This document shows positions 55,533-63,718 of a DNA stretch of 64,000 nucleotides, one piece after another. Both the position numbers and the translations under genes were made by a program. Numbering within the stretch: the stretch's first letter is position 1; each line of letters starts with the position of its first letter. The stretch spans positions 33,982 to 97,981 of the forward strand of contig NZ_JAGDYL010000003.1 of NCBI RefSeq assembly GCF_017565705.1. Direction: 5' to 3'. The DNA comes from Leucobacter ruminantium (GTDB taxonomy: Bacteria; Actinomycetota; Actinomycetes; Actinomycetales; Microbacteriaceae). The notes under the pieces were generated by a model. The model saw only the letters and a program-made list of their open reading frames with translations. It searched no databases and was not told where the DNA came from.

Positions 55533-56302
55533 TCGCCGAGCACCTCCCTCACGTGCGCGAGATAGCTCTGACCACGGTCGCGCCTCGCGGCGTCGACCTC
55601 GACGATGTCGTGCAGCCTGCCCGACTCGAACACCGCCGCGCGATCGCAGATCGCCTTCACCGCCTCGAGTTCGTGGGTGACGAGCGCGATCGTGGTGCCG
55701 AAGCGCTCGCGGGTGGCCGAGAGCAGGTCGAGGATCTCGCTCGTCGTGTGCGTGTCGAGGGCGGAGGTCGGCTCGTCGCAGAGCAGCAGTGAGGGCTCCG
55801 TGACGAGCGCTCGCGCGATCGCGACGCGCTGCTTCTCGCCGCCCGAGAGCTGCGCGGGGTAGTGGTCGACGCGGTGCCCGAGACCCACGAAGTCGACCAT
55901 CTCGCGGACTCGAACCGAGTCGGGGCCCGAACGCGCCTTGCGCCGCTGCAGCCGCAGCGGCAGCTCGACGTTCTGCCGCACGGTGAGGTTGCCGACGAGG
56001 TTGTAGGCCTGGAAGACCACGCCGATGCGGTGCCGCATGCGGTTCATCTGCGACTTGCCGAGCCCTGCGAGGTCGGTGCCCTCGACCAGCACGCGCCCGG
56101 AAGTGGGGTGGTCGAGGCCGTTCATCAGCCGCAGCAGGGTCGACTTGCCCGCGCCGCTCTCGCCGAGCACGCCGAAGATCATTCCGCGAGGGATCGCGAA
56201 GTCGACGTCGGCGAGGGCGGTCACGGCCGCGGGGCCATCGCCGAAGCTCCGAGTGACGTTCCGGAACTCGACGGCGGGAGTCGCAGGGGTGGGCGCTGTC
56301 AT
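55529..56302 (-). CDS. metN: Methionine ABC transporter ATP-binding protein, short form
   Basis: The 257-residue ATPase has Walker A GESGAGKSTLLRLMNGLDHP, Q-loop region VFQAYNLVGNLTV, signature LSGGEKQRVAIARAL, Walker B LLCDEPTSALD and the switch His in VTHELEAV. Typical MetN proteins are about 340 residues, with a C-terminal NIL/ACT-like domain that senses methionine. That domain is absent here, so trans-inhibition by internal methionine should be missing. The start ATG at 56302 is clear; upstream frame openness is not coding. Confidence 0.9.
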   Translation of the reverse strand: MTAPTPATPAVEFRNVTRSFGDGPAAVTALADVDFAIPRGMIFGVLGESGAGKSTLLRLMNGLDHPTSGRVLVEGTDLAGLGKSQMNRMRHRIGVVFQAYNLVGNLTVRQNVELPLRLQRRKARSGPDSVRVREMVDFVGLGHRVDHYPAQLSGGEKQRVAIARALVTEPSLLLCDEPTSALDTHTTSEILDLLSATRERFGTTIALVTHELEAVKAICDRAAVFESGRLHDIVEVDAARRDRGQSYLAHVREVLGE

Positions 56303-56370
56303 CTGCGGGCGGCTCGTTGCTCTCGTGCTCGGTTCGGGAGGCTGACCTCCCCGGTTGTTGTTAGACTCGG

Positions 56371-56378
56371 TATAAGAT
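56371..56378 (+). promoter_or_regulatory. Possible -10 region upstream of osmC
   Basis: TATAAGAT directly precedes the ATG at 56379 in a short AT-rich patch (TTGTTGTTAGACTC upstream). If it is a -10 element, either the transcript starts at or after the first ATG, or translation begins at the later in-frame GTG at 56424. The last bases, AAGATATGCCC (56374-56384), recur in the purH leader. Confidence 0.35.
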
Positions 56379-56849
56379 ATGCCCTTCGGGGTGAAAACAC
56401 AACCGAGAGCGGGCGAGATAGTGGGACACGCGGACGACGAGACGCGACTGGGCGAGGCGATCTTCACCGCGGTCGCCCGCAATTCCAGCGGTGTGAATGG
56501 GGAGAGCGCGGTCGAGGGTGGCCTGCGCGTCGCCGTGGCCTCGCCGACGGCGGAGGACCGCGGCGGCGCGACCAACCCCGAGGAACTGCTCGCGCTGTCG
56601 TGGGCCACCTGCCTGAACGCCGCCGCGCGCGTGGTCGCAGGGCCGGGCGTCGACGTCGAGGTGCGCGCCGAGGTCTCGCTGCACCCGCGACTCGACGGGG
56701 AGGGGTTCGAGTTCTCCGCGCGCGCCGAGCTGCGCTTCGCGGGCAAGACCGCCGCGGAATCGGCCGAGCTCGCAGCCGCGGCGCACGCGCGCTGCCCCGT
56801 CTCGCGCATGCTCGGAGGGCAATCGCCAGTAGAGGTCGTCGCCGTCTGA
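56379..56849 (+). CDS. OsmC/Ohr family peroxiredoxin-like protein
   Basis: The 156-residue protein carries both redox cysteines of the family: Cys78 in NPEELLALSWATCLNAA and Cys139 in AHARCPVSRML. The N-terminal strand region ARNSSGVNGESAVEGGLRVA is typical. Family members reduce organic hydroperoxides with dihydrolipoyl or similar thiols. The start could instead be the in-frame GTG at 56424 (VGHADDE). It is divergent from metN and followed by purN. Confidence 0.85.
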   Translation: MPFGVKTQPRAGEIVGHADDETRLGEAIFTAVARNSSGVNGESAVEGGLRVAVASPTAEDRGGATNPEELLALSWATCLNAAARVVAGPGVDVEVRAEVSLHPRLDGEGFEFSARAELRFAGKTAAESAELAAAAHARCPVSRMLGGQSPVEVVAV

Positions 56850-56939
56850 GCGGCCTCCGCAGATCGAGCGAGGCGGAGCCGATCGCTCGCCCGACCGGCG
56901 GAAGGATTCGCTCAGGCGACCGGCGGGTAGACTGGTGGG

Positions 56940-57578
56940 GTGCTGAATGTCGTGGTGCTCATCTCGGGCGGTGGCAGCAACCTCAAGGCGCTGCTCGAGG
57001 CGGCAGCCGACCCCGCATACCCGGCACGCATCGTCGCCGTCGGCGCCGACACGGACGCCGCGGGTCTCGCCCACGCGGAGGCGGCGGGAGTGCCGAGCTT
57101 CATCGTGCGTCCCGGCGACCACGGCAGCCGTGAGGAGTGGGGCCGGGCGTTCGCCTCGGCCATTCGCGAGCATCTGCCGCGGGGCTCCGAGAATTCCGAG
57201 GGCCCCGGAGACCCCGAAGGTGCGGCGGGCTCCGACGAAGGACTCGTGGTGAGCGCGGGCCTCATGCGCATCCTCCCCGCCGACTTCGTGCGCGAGTTCT
57301 CGCCGCGTCTCATCAACACCCACCCCGCGCTGCTGCCGCTCTACCCGGGGGCCCACGCGGTGCGCGACGCGCTCGCCGCGGGCGCGACCGAAACGGGCGT
57401 CACGGTGCACGTCATCGACGAGGGCGTCGACACGGGTCCCGTCCTGCGTCAGGCCCGCGTCGAGATCATCCCCGGCGAGCCGGAGGAGGAGCTGCACGAG
57501 CGCATCAAGCAGCTCGAGCGGCCCCTGCTCGTGCAGACCGTGCGCGATATCGCGCTCGGCGAGCTGAGCCTGCGGTAG
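56940..57578 (+). CDS. purN: Phosphoribosylglycinamide formyltransferase
   Basis: PurN transfers formyl from 10-formyl-THF to GAR in purine synthesis. The 212-residue protein has VVLISGGGSNLKALLEAA, and later LINTHPALLPLYPGAHAVRD with the catalytic His. HVIDEGVDTGPVLRQARVEI supplies the catalytic Asp. Near residues 82-101 there is a low-complexity insertion rich in Gly, Ser, Glu and Pro (about 57181-57240) between the strand bearing the family Asn region and GLVVSAGLMRILP. The start is GTG at 56940. purH follows after a 157-base leader. Confidence 0.93.
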   Translation: MLNVVVLISGGGSNLKALLEAAADPAYPARIVAVGADTDAAGLAHAEAAGVPSFIVRPGDHGSREEWGRAFASAIREHLPRGSENSEGPGDPEGAAGSDEGLVVSAGLMRILPADFVREFSPRLINTHPALLPLYPGAHAVRDALAAGATETGVTVHVIDEGVDTGPVLRQARVEIIPGEPEEELHERIKQLERPLLVQTVRDIALGELSLR

Positions 57579-57735
57579 CGCCGAGAACCGAGTACCGTCC
57601 CCAGATCCGCAACAGGCAGCAAAAGATATGCGATCGGCGAAAGATATGCCCGAACCGAGCTGAAACTCCATATCTTCTGCAGATCCCAGATATTCCACGC
57701 AGCGGCCTCCCGGCCGTTAACCCAGAAGGAGCCCG
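57579..57735 (+). promoter_or_regulatory. purN-purH leader with repeated AAGATATG sites
   Basis: This 157-base AT-richer gap contains AAAAGATATG (57621-57630), AAGATATGCCC (57641-57651) and an inverted CATATCTT (57669-57676), plus a weaker AGATATTCC at about 57688. No known riboswitch was recognised. The repeated octamer looks like an operator or a set of -10-like elements. The 11-mer is shared with the osmC upstream region. purH has a clear AGAAGGAG site at the end. Confidence 0.45.
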
Positions 57736-59394
57736 ATGGCAGTCCAGAGCCACGACCCCAGCCTCTACGAGCACCGCGACGTCGTCCCGGTGCGGCGAGC
57801 CCTCATCTCGGTGAGCGACAAGACCCGTCTGCTCGATCTCGCCGCGGCGCTCGCGGGTGCGGGCGTCGAGATCGTCTCGACCGGCTCGACCGCTCAGACC
57901 ATCCGTGACGCGGGCCACCCCGTCACCGACGTGGCCGAGGTCACCGGTTTCGCCGAGGCGCTCGACGGTCGTGTGAAGACGCTGCACCCGGCGGTTCACT
58001 CGGGCCTGCTCGCCGATCTGCGCCTCGCCGATCATCGCGAGCAGCTCGAGCAGCTGGGCTTCGCCCCCTTCGAGCTCGTGGTCGTGAACCTCTACCCGTT
58101 CGAGGAGACGGTCGCGTCGGGCAAGCCGGCGGCCGACGTCATCGAGAACGTCGACATCGGAGGCCCCGCCATGGTGCGCGCCACGGCGAAGAACCACGCG
58201 AACGCCGCGATCGTCGTCTCTCCGGCCCGCTACGACGAGGTCATCGCGGCCGTGAACGCGGGCGGCACCACGCTCGCGCTGCGCCGATCCCTCGCCACCG
58301 AGGCCTTCGTGCACACCGCGCAGTACGACGCAGCGGTGGCGAACTGGTTCCTCGACCAGGAGGACGCCGAGTGGGGCGATGCGCCCGTGAACGAGGACGC
58401 GCAGGCCGAGTCCTCCGTCGACAGCATCTTCGAGGCCACCGAGGGCTATGTGGGGTACGAGACCTTCGGCCTGCGCGAGGCGGTGCTGCGCTACGGCGAG
58501 AACAGCCACCAGCGCGCGGCGCTCTTCACGGAGAACGAGGGTGCGGGCATCGCCCAGGCGACCCAGCTGCACGGCAAGGAGATGTCGTACAACAATTACG
58601 TCGACGCCGATGCCGCTCTGCGCGCGGCGTACGATCACGAGCGCCCCGCCGTCGCGATCATCAAGCACGCCAATCCCTGCGGCATCGCCGTCGCCCCTGA
58701 GGGCGCGGCCGATCCGATCGCCGCGGCGCACGAGCTCGCGCACGCCTGCGACCCCGTGTCGGCGTTCGGCGGCGTCATCGCCGCCAACCGCATCGTCACG
58801 GCGGGTATGGCGAAGACCGTCGCCGAGATCTTCACGGAGGTGATCGTGGCGCCGGGCTTCGAACCCGAGGCGCTCGCGATCCTCACGCAGAAGAAGAACG
58901 TGCGCCTGCTCGTGCTGCCCGAGAGCTTCGCCCAGAATCCGGTCGAGTTCCGCCAGGTGTCGGGCGGCTTCCTGCTGCAGGACGCCGACCGCGCCTTCAA
59001 GCCCGCGGCCGAGTGGGAGCTCGCGACGGGCGAGCCTGCGGACGCCGCGACGCTCGCCGAGCTCGAGTTCGCATGGCGGGCCTGCCGCGCCGTGAAGTCG
59101 AACGCGATCCTGCTCGCGTCGGGCGGCGCCTCCGTGGGCGTCGGCATGGGTCAGGTGAACCGCGTCGACTCGTGCCGCCTCGCGGTGCAGCGCGCGGGGG
59201 AGCGGGCAGCCGGCTCTGTGGCCGCCTCCGACGCCTTCTTCCCGTTCGCCGATGGTCTGCAGGTGCTGCTCGACGCCGGTGTTCGCGCCGTGGTGCAGCC
59301 CGGCGGATCGGTGCGCGACGCCGAGGTCGTCGAGGCCGCGAAGGCCGCGGGCGTCACCATGTACTTCACGGGTGAGCGGCACTTCTTCCACTGA
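57736..59394 (+). CDS. purH: Bifunctional AICAR formyltransferase/IMP cyclohydrolase
   Basis: PurH carries out the last two steps to IMP. The 552-residue protein has the cyclohydrolase domain first ([54 protein letters not shown]). The formyltransferase domain follows, with [31 protein letters not shown] and [15 protein letters not shown]. The C-terminus [13 protein letters not shown] contains the conserved RHFxH. All motifs are intact. The ATG follows AGAAGGAG. Confidence 0.97.
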   Translation: MAVQSHDPSLYEHRDVVPVRRALISVSDKTRLLDLAAALAGAGVEIVSTGSTAQTIRDAGHPVTDVAEVTGFAEALDGRVKTLHPAVHSGLLADLRLADHREQLEQLGFAPFELVVVNLYPFEETVASGKPAADVIENVDIGGPAMVRATAKNHANAAIVVSPARYDEVIAAVNAGGTTLALRRSLATEAFVHTAQYDAAVANWFLDQEDAEWGDAPVNEDAQAESSVDSIFEATEGYVGYETFGLREAVLRYGENSHQRAALFTENEGAGIAQATQLHGKEMSYNNYVDADAALRAAYDHERPAVAIIKHANPCGIAVAPEGAADPIAAAHELAHACDPVSAFGGVIAANRIVTAGMAKTVAEIFTEVIVAPGFEPEALAILTQKKNVRLLVLPESFAQNPVEFRQVSGGFLLQDADRAFKPAAEWELATGEPADAATLAELEFAWRACRAVKSNAILLASGGASVGVGMGQVNRVDSCRLAVQRAGERAAGSVAASDAFFPFADGLQVLLDAGVRAVVQPGGSVRDAEVVEAAKAAGVTMYFTGERHFFH

Positions 59395-59495
59395 TCGGCC
59401 GGGGATCCGGCCGCGGTCGGCGCCAACGCGCCCGTGCGACTGCGGCAGGATCCCTCGCACATAACGCACCGAACCGAGATAAGCGAGGAATCAAC

Positions 59496-59852
59496 ATGGA
59501 AATCGTCAAGGGAATTCTGGTCGTGCTGCACCTCGTGGGCTTCGCGATGGTGTTCGGCGCTGCGGTCGTGCAGTTCATCGCGGCGCGGAAGGGCGGCCAG
59601 GCCCGCATCCTGCCCGTCATGGTGTGGGGCGCGCTGCTGCTGCTCGTCACGGGGCTCGCGCTCGTCGGCATGACCTACGCGCTGGGCGGTCAGCCGAACA
59701 ACATCAAGATCGGCGTGAAGCTGATCGTGCTGCTCGCGCTGACCGGTCACATCTTCGGCGTGCGCAAGAAGGAGAGCGTGTCGGCGGGCGGCTTCGGCGC
59801 CATCGCCGGCATGGCGCTGGCGAACGCGGCGATCGCGGTGCTCTGGCACTGA
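59496..59852 (+). CDS. Small integral membrane protein, unknown function
   Basis: The 118-residue protein has four hydrophobic segments: ILVVLHLVGFAMVFGAAVVQ, VMVWGALLLLVTGLALVGMT, GVKLIVLLALTGHIFGV, and a final IAGMALANAAIAVLWH. Conserved-looking histidines lie in the first, third and last segments, reminiscent of haem-binding four-helix membrane proteins, but this is weak. The ATG follows AGCGAGGAA. A perfect palindrome terminator lies 21 bases after the stop. Confidence 0.75.
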   Translation: MEIVKGILVVLHLVGFAMVFGAAVVQFIAARKGGQARILPVMVWGALLLLVTGLALVGMTYALGGQPNNIKIGVKLIVLLALTGHIFGVRKKESVSAGGFGAIAGMALANAAIAVLWH

Positions 59853-59873
59853 GCGCGTAGCGACGCGAGACGG

Positions 59874-59901
59874 GGGCGAGGGATCCGCGGATCCCTCGCC
59901 C
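59874..59901. terminator. Perfect 28-base palindrome built from two iterated motifs
   Basis: GGGCGAGGGATCCG and its exact reverse complement meet at a GC centre, followed by TCTTTTGCG, a short U-rich stretch on the plus strand. Each half contains the window-wide GAGGGATC octamer. It lies between the converging small membrane protein and META lipoprotein genes, so it probably terminates transcription. Confidence 0.85.
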
Positions 59902-59924
59902 TCTTTTGCGTATCGCGGCGGCCG

Positions 59925-60299
59925 CTACCCGTCGTGGCGCTCGAGCGTGCCGATCTCGTCGCCGTTCTCGTCGAAGAGGGTGAGCGTGCCGCCGTCGAGG
60001 CTCGCGCTGCGGGCCTGGGAGAGCCACGTGTCGACGCCCTCGCAGAACATGAGCGTGGAGCGCATGACCCCGAGGTCGATCGTGCTGCCTTCGGCGGCGT
60101 AGCTGCCGCCGACGCTGTTGCAGCCGTCGGTGCCGCTGTAGTCGCCCGTCGTCTCGGAACCGGTGAACTCGAGCGAGGGGCGACCCTTCTGCGAGGGATC
60201 GCCCCATGTGCCGACGAGCGCGGGCTGGGACGCGGAGCAGGCGGTCGCACCGATGAGCAGTGCGGCCGCGACGACGGCCGAGCGCAGGATCTTCTTCAT
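59925..60299 (-). CDS. META domain lipoprotein
   Basis: The 124-residue protein has a lipoprotein signal (KKILRSAVVAAALLIGATAC) with Cys21 lipidated, then a META-domain-like beta fold. Supporting segments are LVGTWGDPSQKGRPSLEF, GTDGCNSVGGSYAAEGSTID and MRSTLMFCEGVDTWL; the GCN and the later Cys are typical of META/HslJ. The function is unknown; HslJ relatives are heat- or antibiotic-induced. The ATG at 60299 is clear and divergent from the aldolase gene. Confidence 0.85.
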   Translation of the reverse strand: MKKILRSAVVAAALLIGATACSASQPALVGTWGDPSQKGRPSLEFTGSETTGDYSGTDGCNSVGGSYAAEGSTIDLGVMRSTLMFCEGVDTWLSQARSASLDGGTLTLFDENGDEIGTLERHDG

Positions 60300-60461
60300 G
60301 CGCTCAGGATAGGACTCCGGCATGGGAGCGGGGTGGGGTCGCGGCGGCCGCCCGGCCGCGGTCGCCCGCGGCTCGATACCCGGCGCGCGGGGTGGAAGAC
60401 GGGACCGATTGCCGATAGCGTCGATCGGAAGGGCGGTGCCGCCGCCGCAGAAGGAGTGAAG

Positions 60462-61370
60462 ATGCCCCTCGCCAGCACCGTCGACATGGTTCGCACCGCA
60501 CGCTCGGGCGGCTACGCCGTGCCCGCCGTGAACATCGCGGACGACCTCTCGATGCGCGCCGTGATCGCAGCGGCAGAGGCGTACCGGTCGCCCGTGATCC
60601 TGCAGACCTCGGTCAAGACCGTGAAATCGATGGGCGTGGACCGTCTCGGCATGATCGCCCGCGCTGCGGCCGAGGCCGCGACCGTGCCGGTGTCTCTGCA
60701 CCTCGACCACTGCCCCGACCGCGCGGTGATATCCTCGGTGATCTCCCACGGCTGGACATCGGTGCTCTTCGACGCCTCCGACCGGCCGCTCGAGACCGCC
60801 CGTGCGGAGACGGCCGAGGTGGTCGCCGAGGCGCACGCCGCGGGCGTCGAGGTGGAGAGCGAGATCGAGAACATCGTCGGAGTCGAGGACGGGGTGGGAT
60901 CCGACGAGGCGGTGCACGCCTACTCGGCGCGCACGCTCGCGGAGGTCGCCGAAGAGACGGGTGCCGACCTCATCGCGCCGCAGCTCGGCACGGCGCACGG
61001 CCTCTACACCCGCGCTCCCGAGCTGCTTCCCGGCCGGGTACGCGAACTCGCGGCGCTGACGGACATCCCGGTCGTGCTGCACGGAGGCACCGGCCTCGAC
61101 GAGGCCGAGTTCGCGGAGTTCATCGAGGCGGGCGTCGGCAAGGTCAACATCTCGACGGCGCTCAAACTCGCGTACATGCATGCGGCCCGCGATCACCTCG
61201 CCGAGTGCGAGCGTACGGGCGTGTGGGAACCGGTGAAGCTGTTCGACGCCGTCTCCGCCCGCATCGAGGCCGAGATCGGCGACCACATCGCGGCCTTCGG
61301 CGCTGCCGGGAAGGCCGGGCCCGAGGGATCGGCGGGGCGGGCCACGGCGGTCGGGGAGGTCGCGGCGTGA
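60462..61370 (+). CDS. Class II fructose-bisphosphate/ketose-bisphosphate aldolase-like protein
   Basis: The 302-residue protein carries the class II aldolase metal site: LHLDHCPD (His), EVESEIENIVG (Glu), PQLGTAHGLY and VLHGGTGLDEAEF (His). GKVNISTALKLAYMHAARDH follows. It is closer to the GatY/KbaY/IolJ-like group than to the glycolytic Fba in general layout, so the sugar phosphate is uncertain. The ATG at 60462 follows AAGGAG. Its stop overlaps the GTG of a CbbY-like phosphatase. Confidence 0.82.
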   Translation: MPLASTVDMVRTARSGGYAVPAVNIADDLSMRAVIAAAEAYRSPVILQTSVKTVKSMGVDRLGMIARAAAEAATVPVSLHLDHCPDRAVISSVISHGWTSVLFDASDRPLETARAETAEVVAEAHAAGVEVESEIENIVGVEDGVGSDEAVHAYSARTLAEVAEETGADLIAPQLGTAHGLYTRAPELLPGRVRELAALTDIPVVLHGGTGLDEAEFAEFIEAGVGKVNISTALKLAYMHAARDHLAECERTGVWEPVKLFDAVSARIEAEIGDHIAAFGAAGKAGPEGSAGRATAVGEVAA

Positions 61371-62134
61371 GCGGCGGTCTGCTGCTCGACTGCGACGGCG
61401 TGCTCTCCGACACCGAGCTCGACGGCCATCTCGCCGCCTTCAACCTCGCCTTCGCCGAGCTCGGCTACGGCTTCCGATGGAGCCGGGAGGTCTACGCCGA
61501 GCTGCTGCGGGTCGGCGGGGGCAAGGAGCGCCTGCGGCGCTACTTCGCAGACCACCCGGAGATCGCCTTCGCGGGCGGAGCGGATCTCGACGCCGCTGTG
61601 CTCGCCCTGCACCGCCGCAAGAGCGAGATCTACGTCGAGATCGCAGAGAGCGGCCGCCTGCCGGGTCGCCCGGGGGTGAAGCGCCTCGTGGAGGAGGCGC
61701 TCGACGCGGGCTGGACGGTCGCGGTGGCCTCGACCTCGGCCCCGGAGAGCGTCGAGGCCGTGCTGCGCACCGTCGTCGGCTCGGAGACCCGCGCCCGGAT
61801 GGCCGGCGTCTTCGCGGGCGACGCGGTCGAGGCGAAGAAGCCCGCACCCGATATCTACCTGCTCGCGCTCTCCGAACTCGGGCTCGAACCCGCGCAGACG
61901 GTGGTGATCGAGGACTCCGACGTCGGCGCCGCCGCCGCGGCCGCTGCGGGACTCGCCCACCTCGTCACCGTCAGCTCGTTCACGACGGAGGAGGTCTTCC
62001 CCGAGGCCTCCGCCGTCGTCACCGATCTCGGGGAGCCGGGCGCCCCGGCGCGCCTGCTGCGCGGCGGGATCGAGCTCGAGGACGGGCTCGTCACGCTCTC
62101 GGGGCTCGCTGCGCTGCGCGGATCCCGGGCCTGA
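61367..62134 (+). CDS. HAD family sugar phosphatase (CbbY-like)
   Basis: The 255-residue protein has HAD motif I LLDCDGVLSDTELDGH, motif II VAVASTSAPESVEAVL, motif III EAKKPAPDIYLLAL and motif IV VVIEDSDVGAAAAAAAGL, with a helical cap between residues 20 and 90. This matches the CbbY/beta-phosphoglucomutase-like group that dephosphorylates sugar phosphates such as xylulose-1,5-bisphosphate. The GTG at 61367 overlaps the aldolase stop, so both act on related sugar phosphates. Confidence 0.87.
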   Translation: MSGGLLLDCDGVLSDTELDGHLAAFNLAFAELGYGFRWSREVYAELLRVGGGKERLRRYFADHPEIAFAGGADLDAAVLALHRRKSEIYVEIAESGRLPGRPGVKRLVEEALDAGWTVAVASTSAPESVEAVLRTVVGSETRARMAGVFAGDAVEAKKPAPDIYLLALSELGLEPAQTVVIEDSDVGAAAAAAAGLAHLVTVSSFTTEEVFPEASAVVTDLGEPGAPARLLRGGIELEDGLVTLSGLAALRGSRA

Positions 62135-62140
62135 GCAGAG

Positions 62141-62178
62141 CCGAGGGGCGAGGGATCCGCGGATCACTCGCCCCTCGG
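62141..62178. terminator. Large hairpin after the HAD gene, containing the iterated motif
   Basis: The 38-base near-perfect palindrome has one mismatched pair. Its left half contains GAGGGATC; the right half has GATCACTC, a single-base variant of the complementary motif. It lies between the convergent phosphatase and aldehyde dehydrogenase genes. Confidence 0.8.
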
Positions 62179-62197
62179 CGTGTTCCGACGGCGCTCG

Positions 62198-63718
62198 TCA
62201 CCCGCGCGCGAGGGATCCCCAGTGCTGCGACGCGCCGGTGGGCGAGACCGCCTGCGGCACCCCGAGCGGGTTGTCGTCGCGCAGCGGGAGGGGCAGGAGC
62301 GCCGCAGGGGCGTTCTGGAACGCGACGGGGCGCAGGAAGCGCGAGATCGCGGCGGTACCGACCGAGGTGCTCGAATCGTTGGTGGTTGCAGGCCACGGCC
62401 CGCCGTGCTGCTGAGCCGGCGTGACGGCGACGCCCGTGGGCCACCCGTCGAAGAGTACGCGCCCGACCTGGCGCGCGAGGGCCTCGACGAGCGCCCGCAG
62501 ATCGGCCGCGTTCGCGGTGCCGCCGTCGGCCTCCTCGGCGCCCAGGTGCACGGTGCCCGAGAGATTGCCCTCGAAGAACTCGGGCACGAGCGCCGCGAGG
62601 TCGGTGTCCTCCGGCACCTCGACGAGGATGGAGAACGGGCCGAACACCTCCTCGGTCAGGGTCTCCCTGGCCGCGCGAAAGGCCTGGAGGGGGATCGCGA
62701 GGACCGTCGGGAGCGCCCATCCCTGCCCCTCCGAGTCGAAGCGCAGCGCGCCGTCGACCACGGGCCTGATCCCGTTGACCGCGAGCGCTGCGTCGCGCCG
62801 CTCCTCGAAGGCACGGGCGATGCCGGGGTTCAGGAGGCGGTGCTCGGCCGACCCGTCCGCGGCGGCGCGCACGGCGTCGGGCAGGGCGGATCCCTCGGGG
62901 ATGAAGACGACGCCGGGCTTCGTACACAGTTGGCCGGCCGAGCCCGAGACGCTGGCGAGGAACCCCGCCGCGAGCGCGTCCGCGCGCTCCGCGACGGCGG
63001 CCGCCGTGACGAAGACGGGGTTGACGCTGCCGAGCTCGCCGAAGAACGGGATGGGCGACGGCCGCGACGCTGCGATGTCGGCGAGGAAGCGACCCGCGGG
63101 GATCGAACCCGTGAAGGCCCCGGCGGCGATGCGCGGATCCCTGAGCACCGCGACGCCCTCCTCGCGTCCGTGGATCAACTGGAAGGTGCCGTCGGGCATG
63201 CCTGCGGCGCTGAGGGCATCGGCGGCGACCTCGGCAGTGGCGTCGGAGAGTTCGGGGTGACCGGGGTGCGCCTTCACGATGAGAGGGCAGCCCGCCGCGA
63301 TGATCGCGGCCGAGTCCCCGCCCATGACCGAGAAAGCGAACGGGAAGTTCGAGGCCGCGAAATTGATGACAGGGCCGAGCGGCACGTGCACGCGTCGGAT
63401 ATCGGGACGCGCGCCGAGCGCGAAGGCGTCGTCGGCCGGGTCGATCCGGGCGTCGAGATGAGCGCCCTCCGCCACGGTGTCGGCGAACAGGCGCAGCTGC
63501 ACGGCCGTGCGGGCGACCTCGCCGTTCAGGCGCGCCTCGGTGAGCCCCGTCTCGCGCATCGCGATGCCCACGAGTCGGTCGCGGTCGGCCTCGAGCGCGT
63601 CGGCCACCGCGACGAGCGCGCGGGCGCGCACAACCGGCTCGACGGCTGCCACGGCCGGGGCTGCGGCCGCCGCGCGGGCGACGACGGCTTCGATCGCGGG
63701 GGAGAGGGCGTCGGTCAT
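62198..63718 (-). CDS. Aldehyde dehydrogenase, 2,5-dioxovalerate (alpha-ketoglutarate semialdehyde) type
   Basis: The 506-residue protein belongs to the group that oxidises 2,5-dioxopentanoate to 2-oxoglutarate in sugar-acid or hydroxyproline pathways. VHVPLGPVINFAASNFPFAF, IPFFGELGSVNPVFVTAAAV with the general-base Glu, and SGSAGQLCTKPGVVFIPEG with nucleophile Cys265 are diagnostic. ALPTVLAIPLQAFR and the C-terminal AISRFLRPVAFQNAP follow. The upstream frame openness past the ATG at 63718 is not coding; GGAGGAACATCC lies just before the start. Confidence 0.87.
   Translation of the reverse strand: MTDALSPAIEAVVARAAAAAPAVAAVEPVVRARALVAVADALEADRDRLVGIAMRETGLTEARLNGEVARTAVQLRLFADTVAEGAHLDARIDPADDAFALGARPDIRRVHVPLGPVINFAASNFPFAFSVMGGDSAAIIAAGCPLIVKAHPGHPELSDATAEVAADALSAAGMPDGTFQLIHGREEGVAVLRDPRIAAGAFTGSIPAGRFLADIAASRPSPIPFFGELGSVNPVFVTAAAVAERADALAAGFLASVSGSAGQLCTKPGVVFIPEGSALPDAVRAAADGSAEHRLLNPGIARAFEERRDAALAVNGIRPVVDGALRFDSEGQGWALPTVLAIPLQAFRAARETLTEEVFGPFSILVEVPEDTDLAALVPEFFEGNLSGTVHLGAEEADGGTANAADLRALVEALARQVGRVLFDGWPTGVAVTPAQQHGGPWPATTNDSSTSVGTAAISRFLRPVAFQNAPAALLPLPLRDDNPLGVPQAVSPTGASQHWGSLARG

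Noticed and set aside
56303..56378. SAM riboswitch (S-box) upstream of metNIQ
   Set aside because: The gap is only 76 bases and lacks the S-box core. A GGGAGG-CTGA-CCTCCC hairpin at 56336-56351 is all that is visible.
57579..57735. Purine riboswitch before purH
   Set aside because: The conserved purine aptamer loops and junction bases are not present. Only repeated AAGATATG words are seen.
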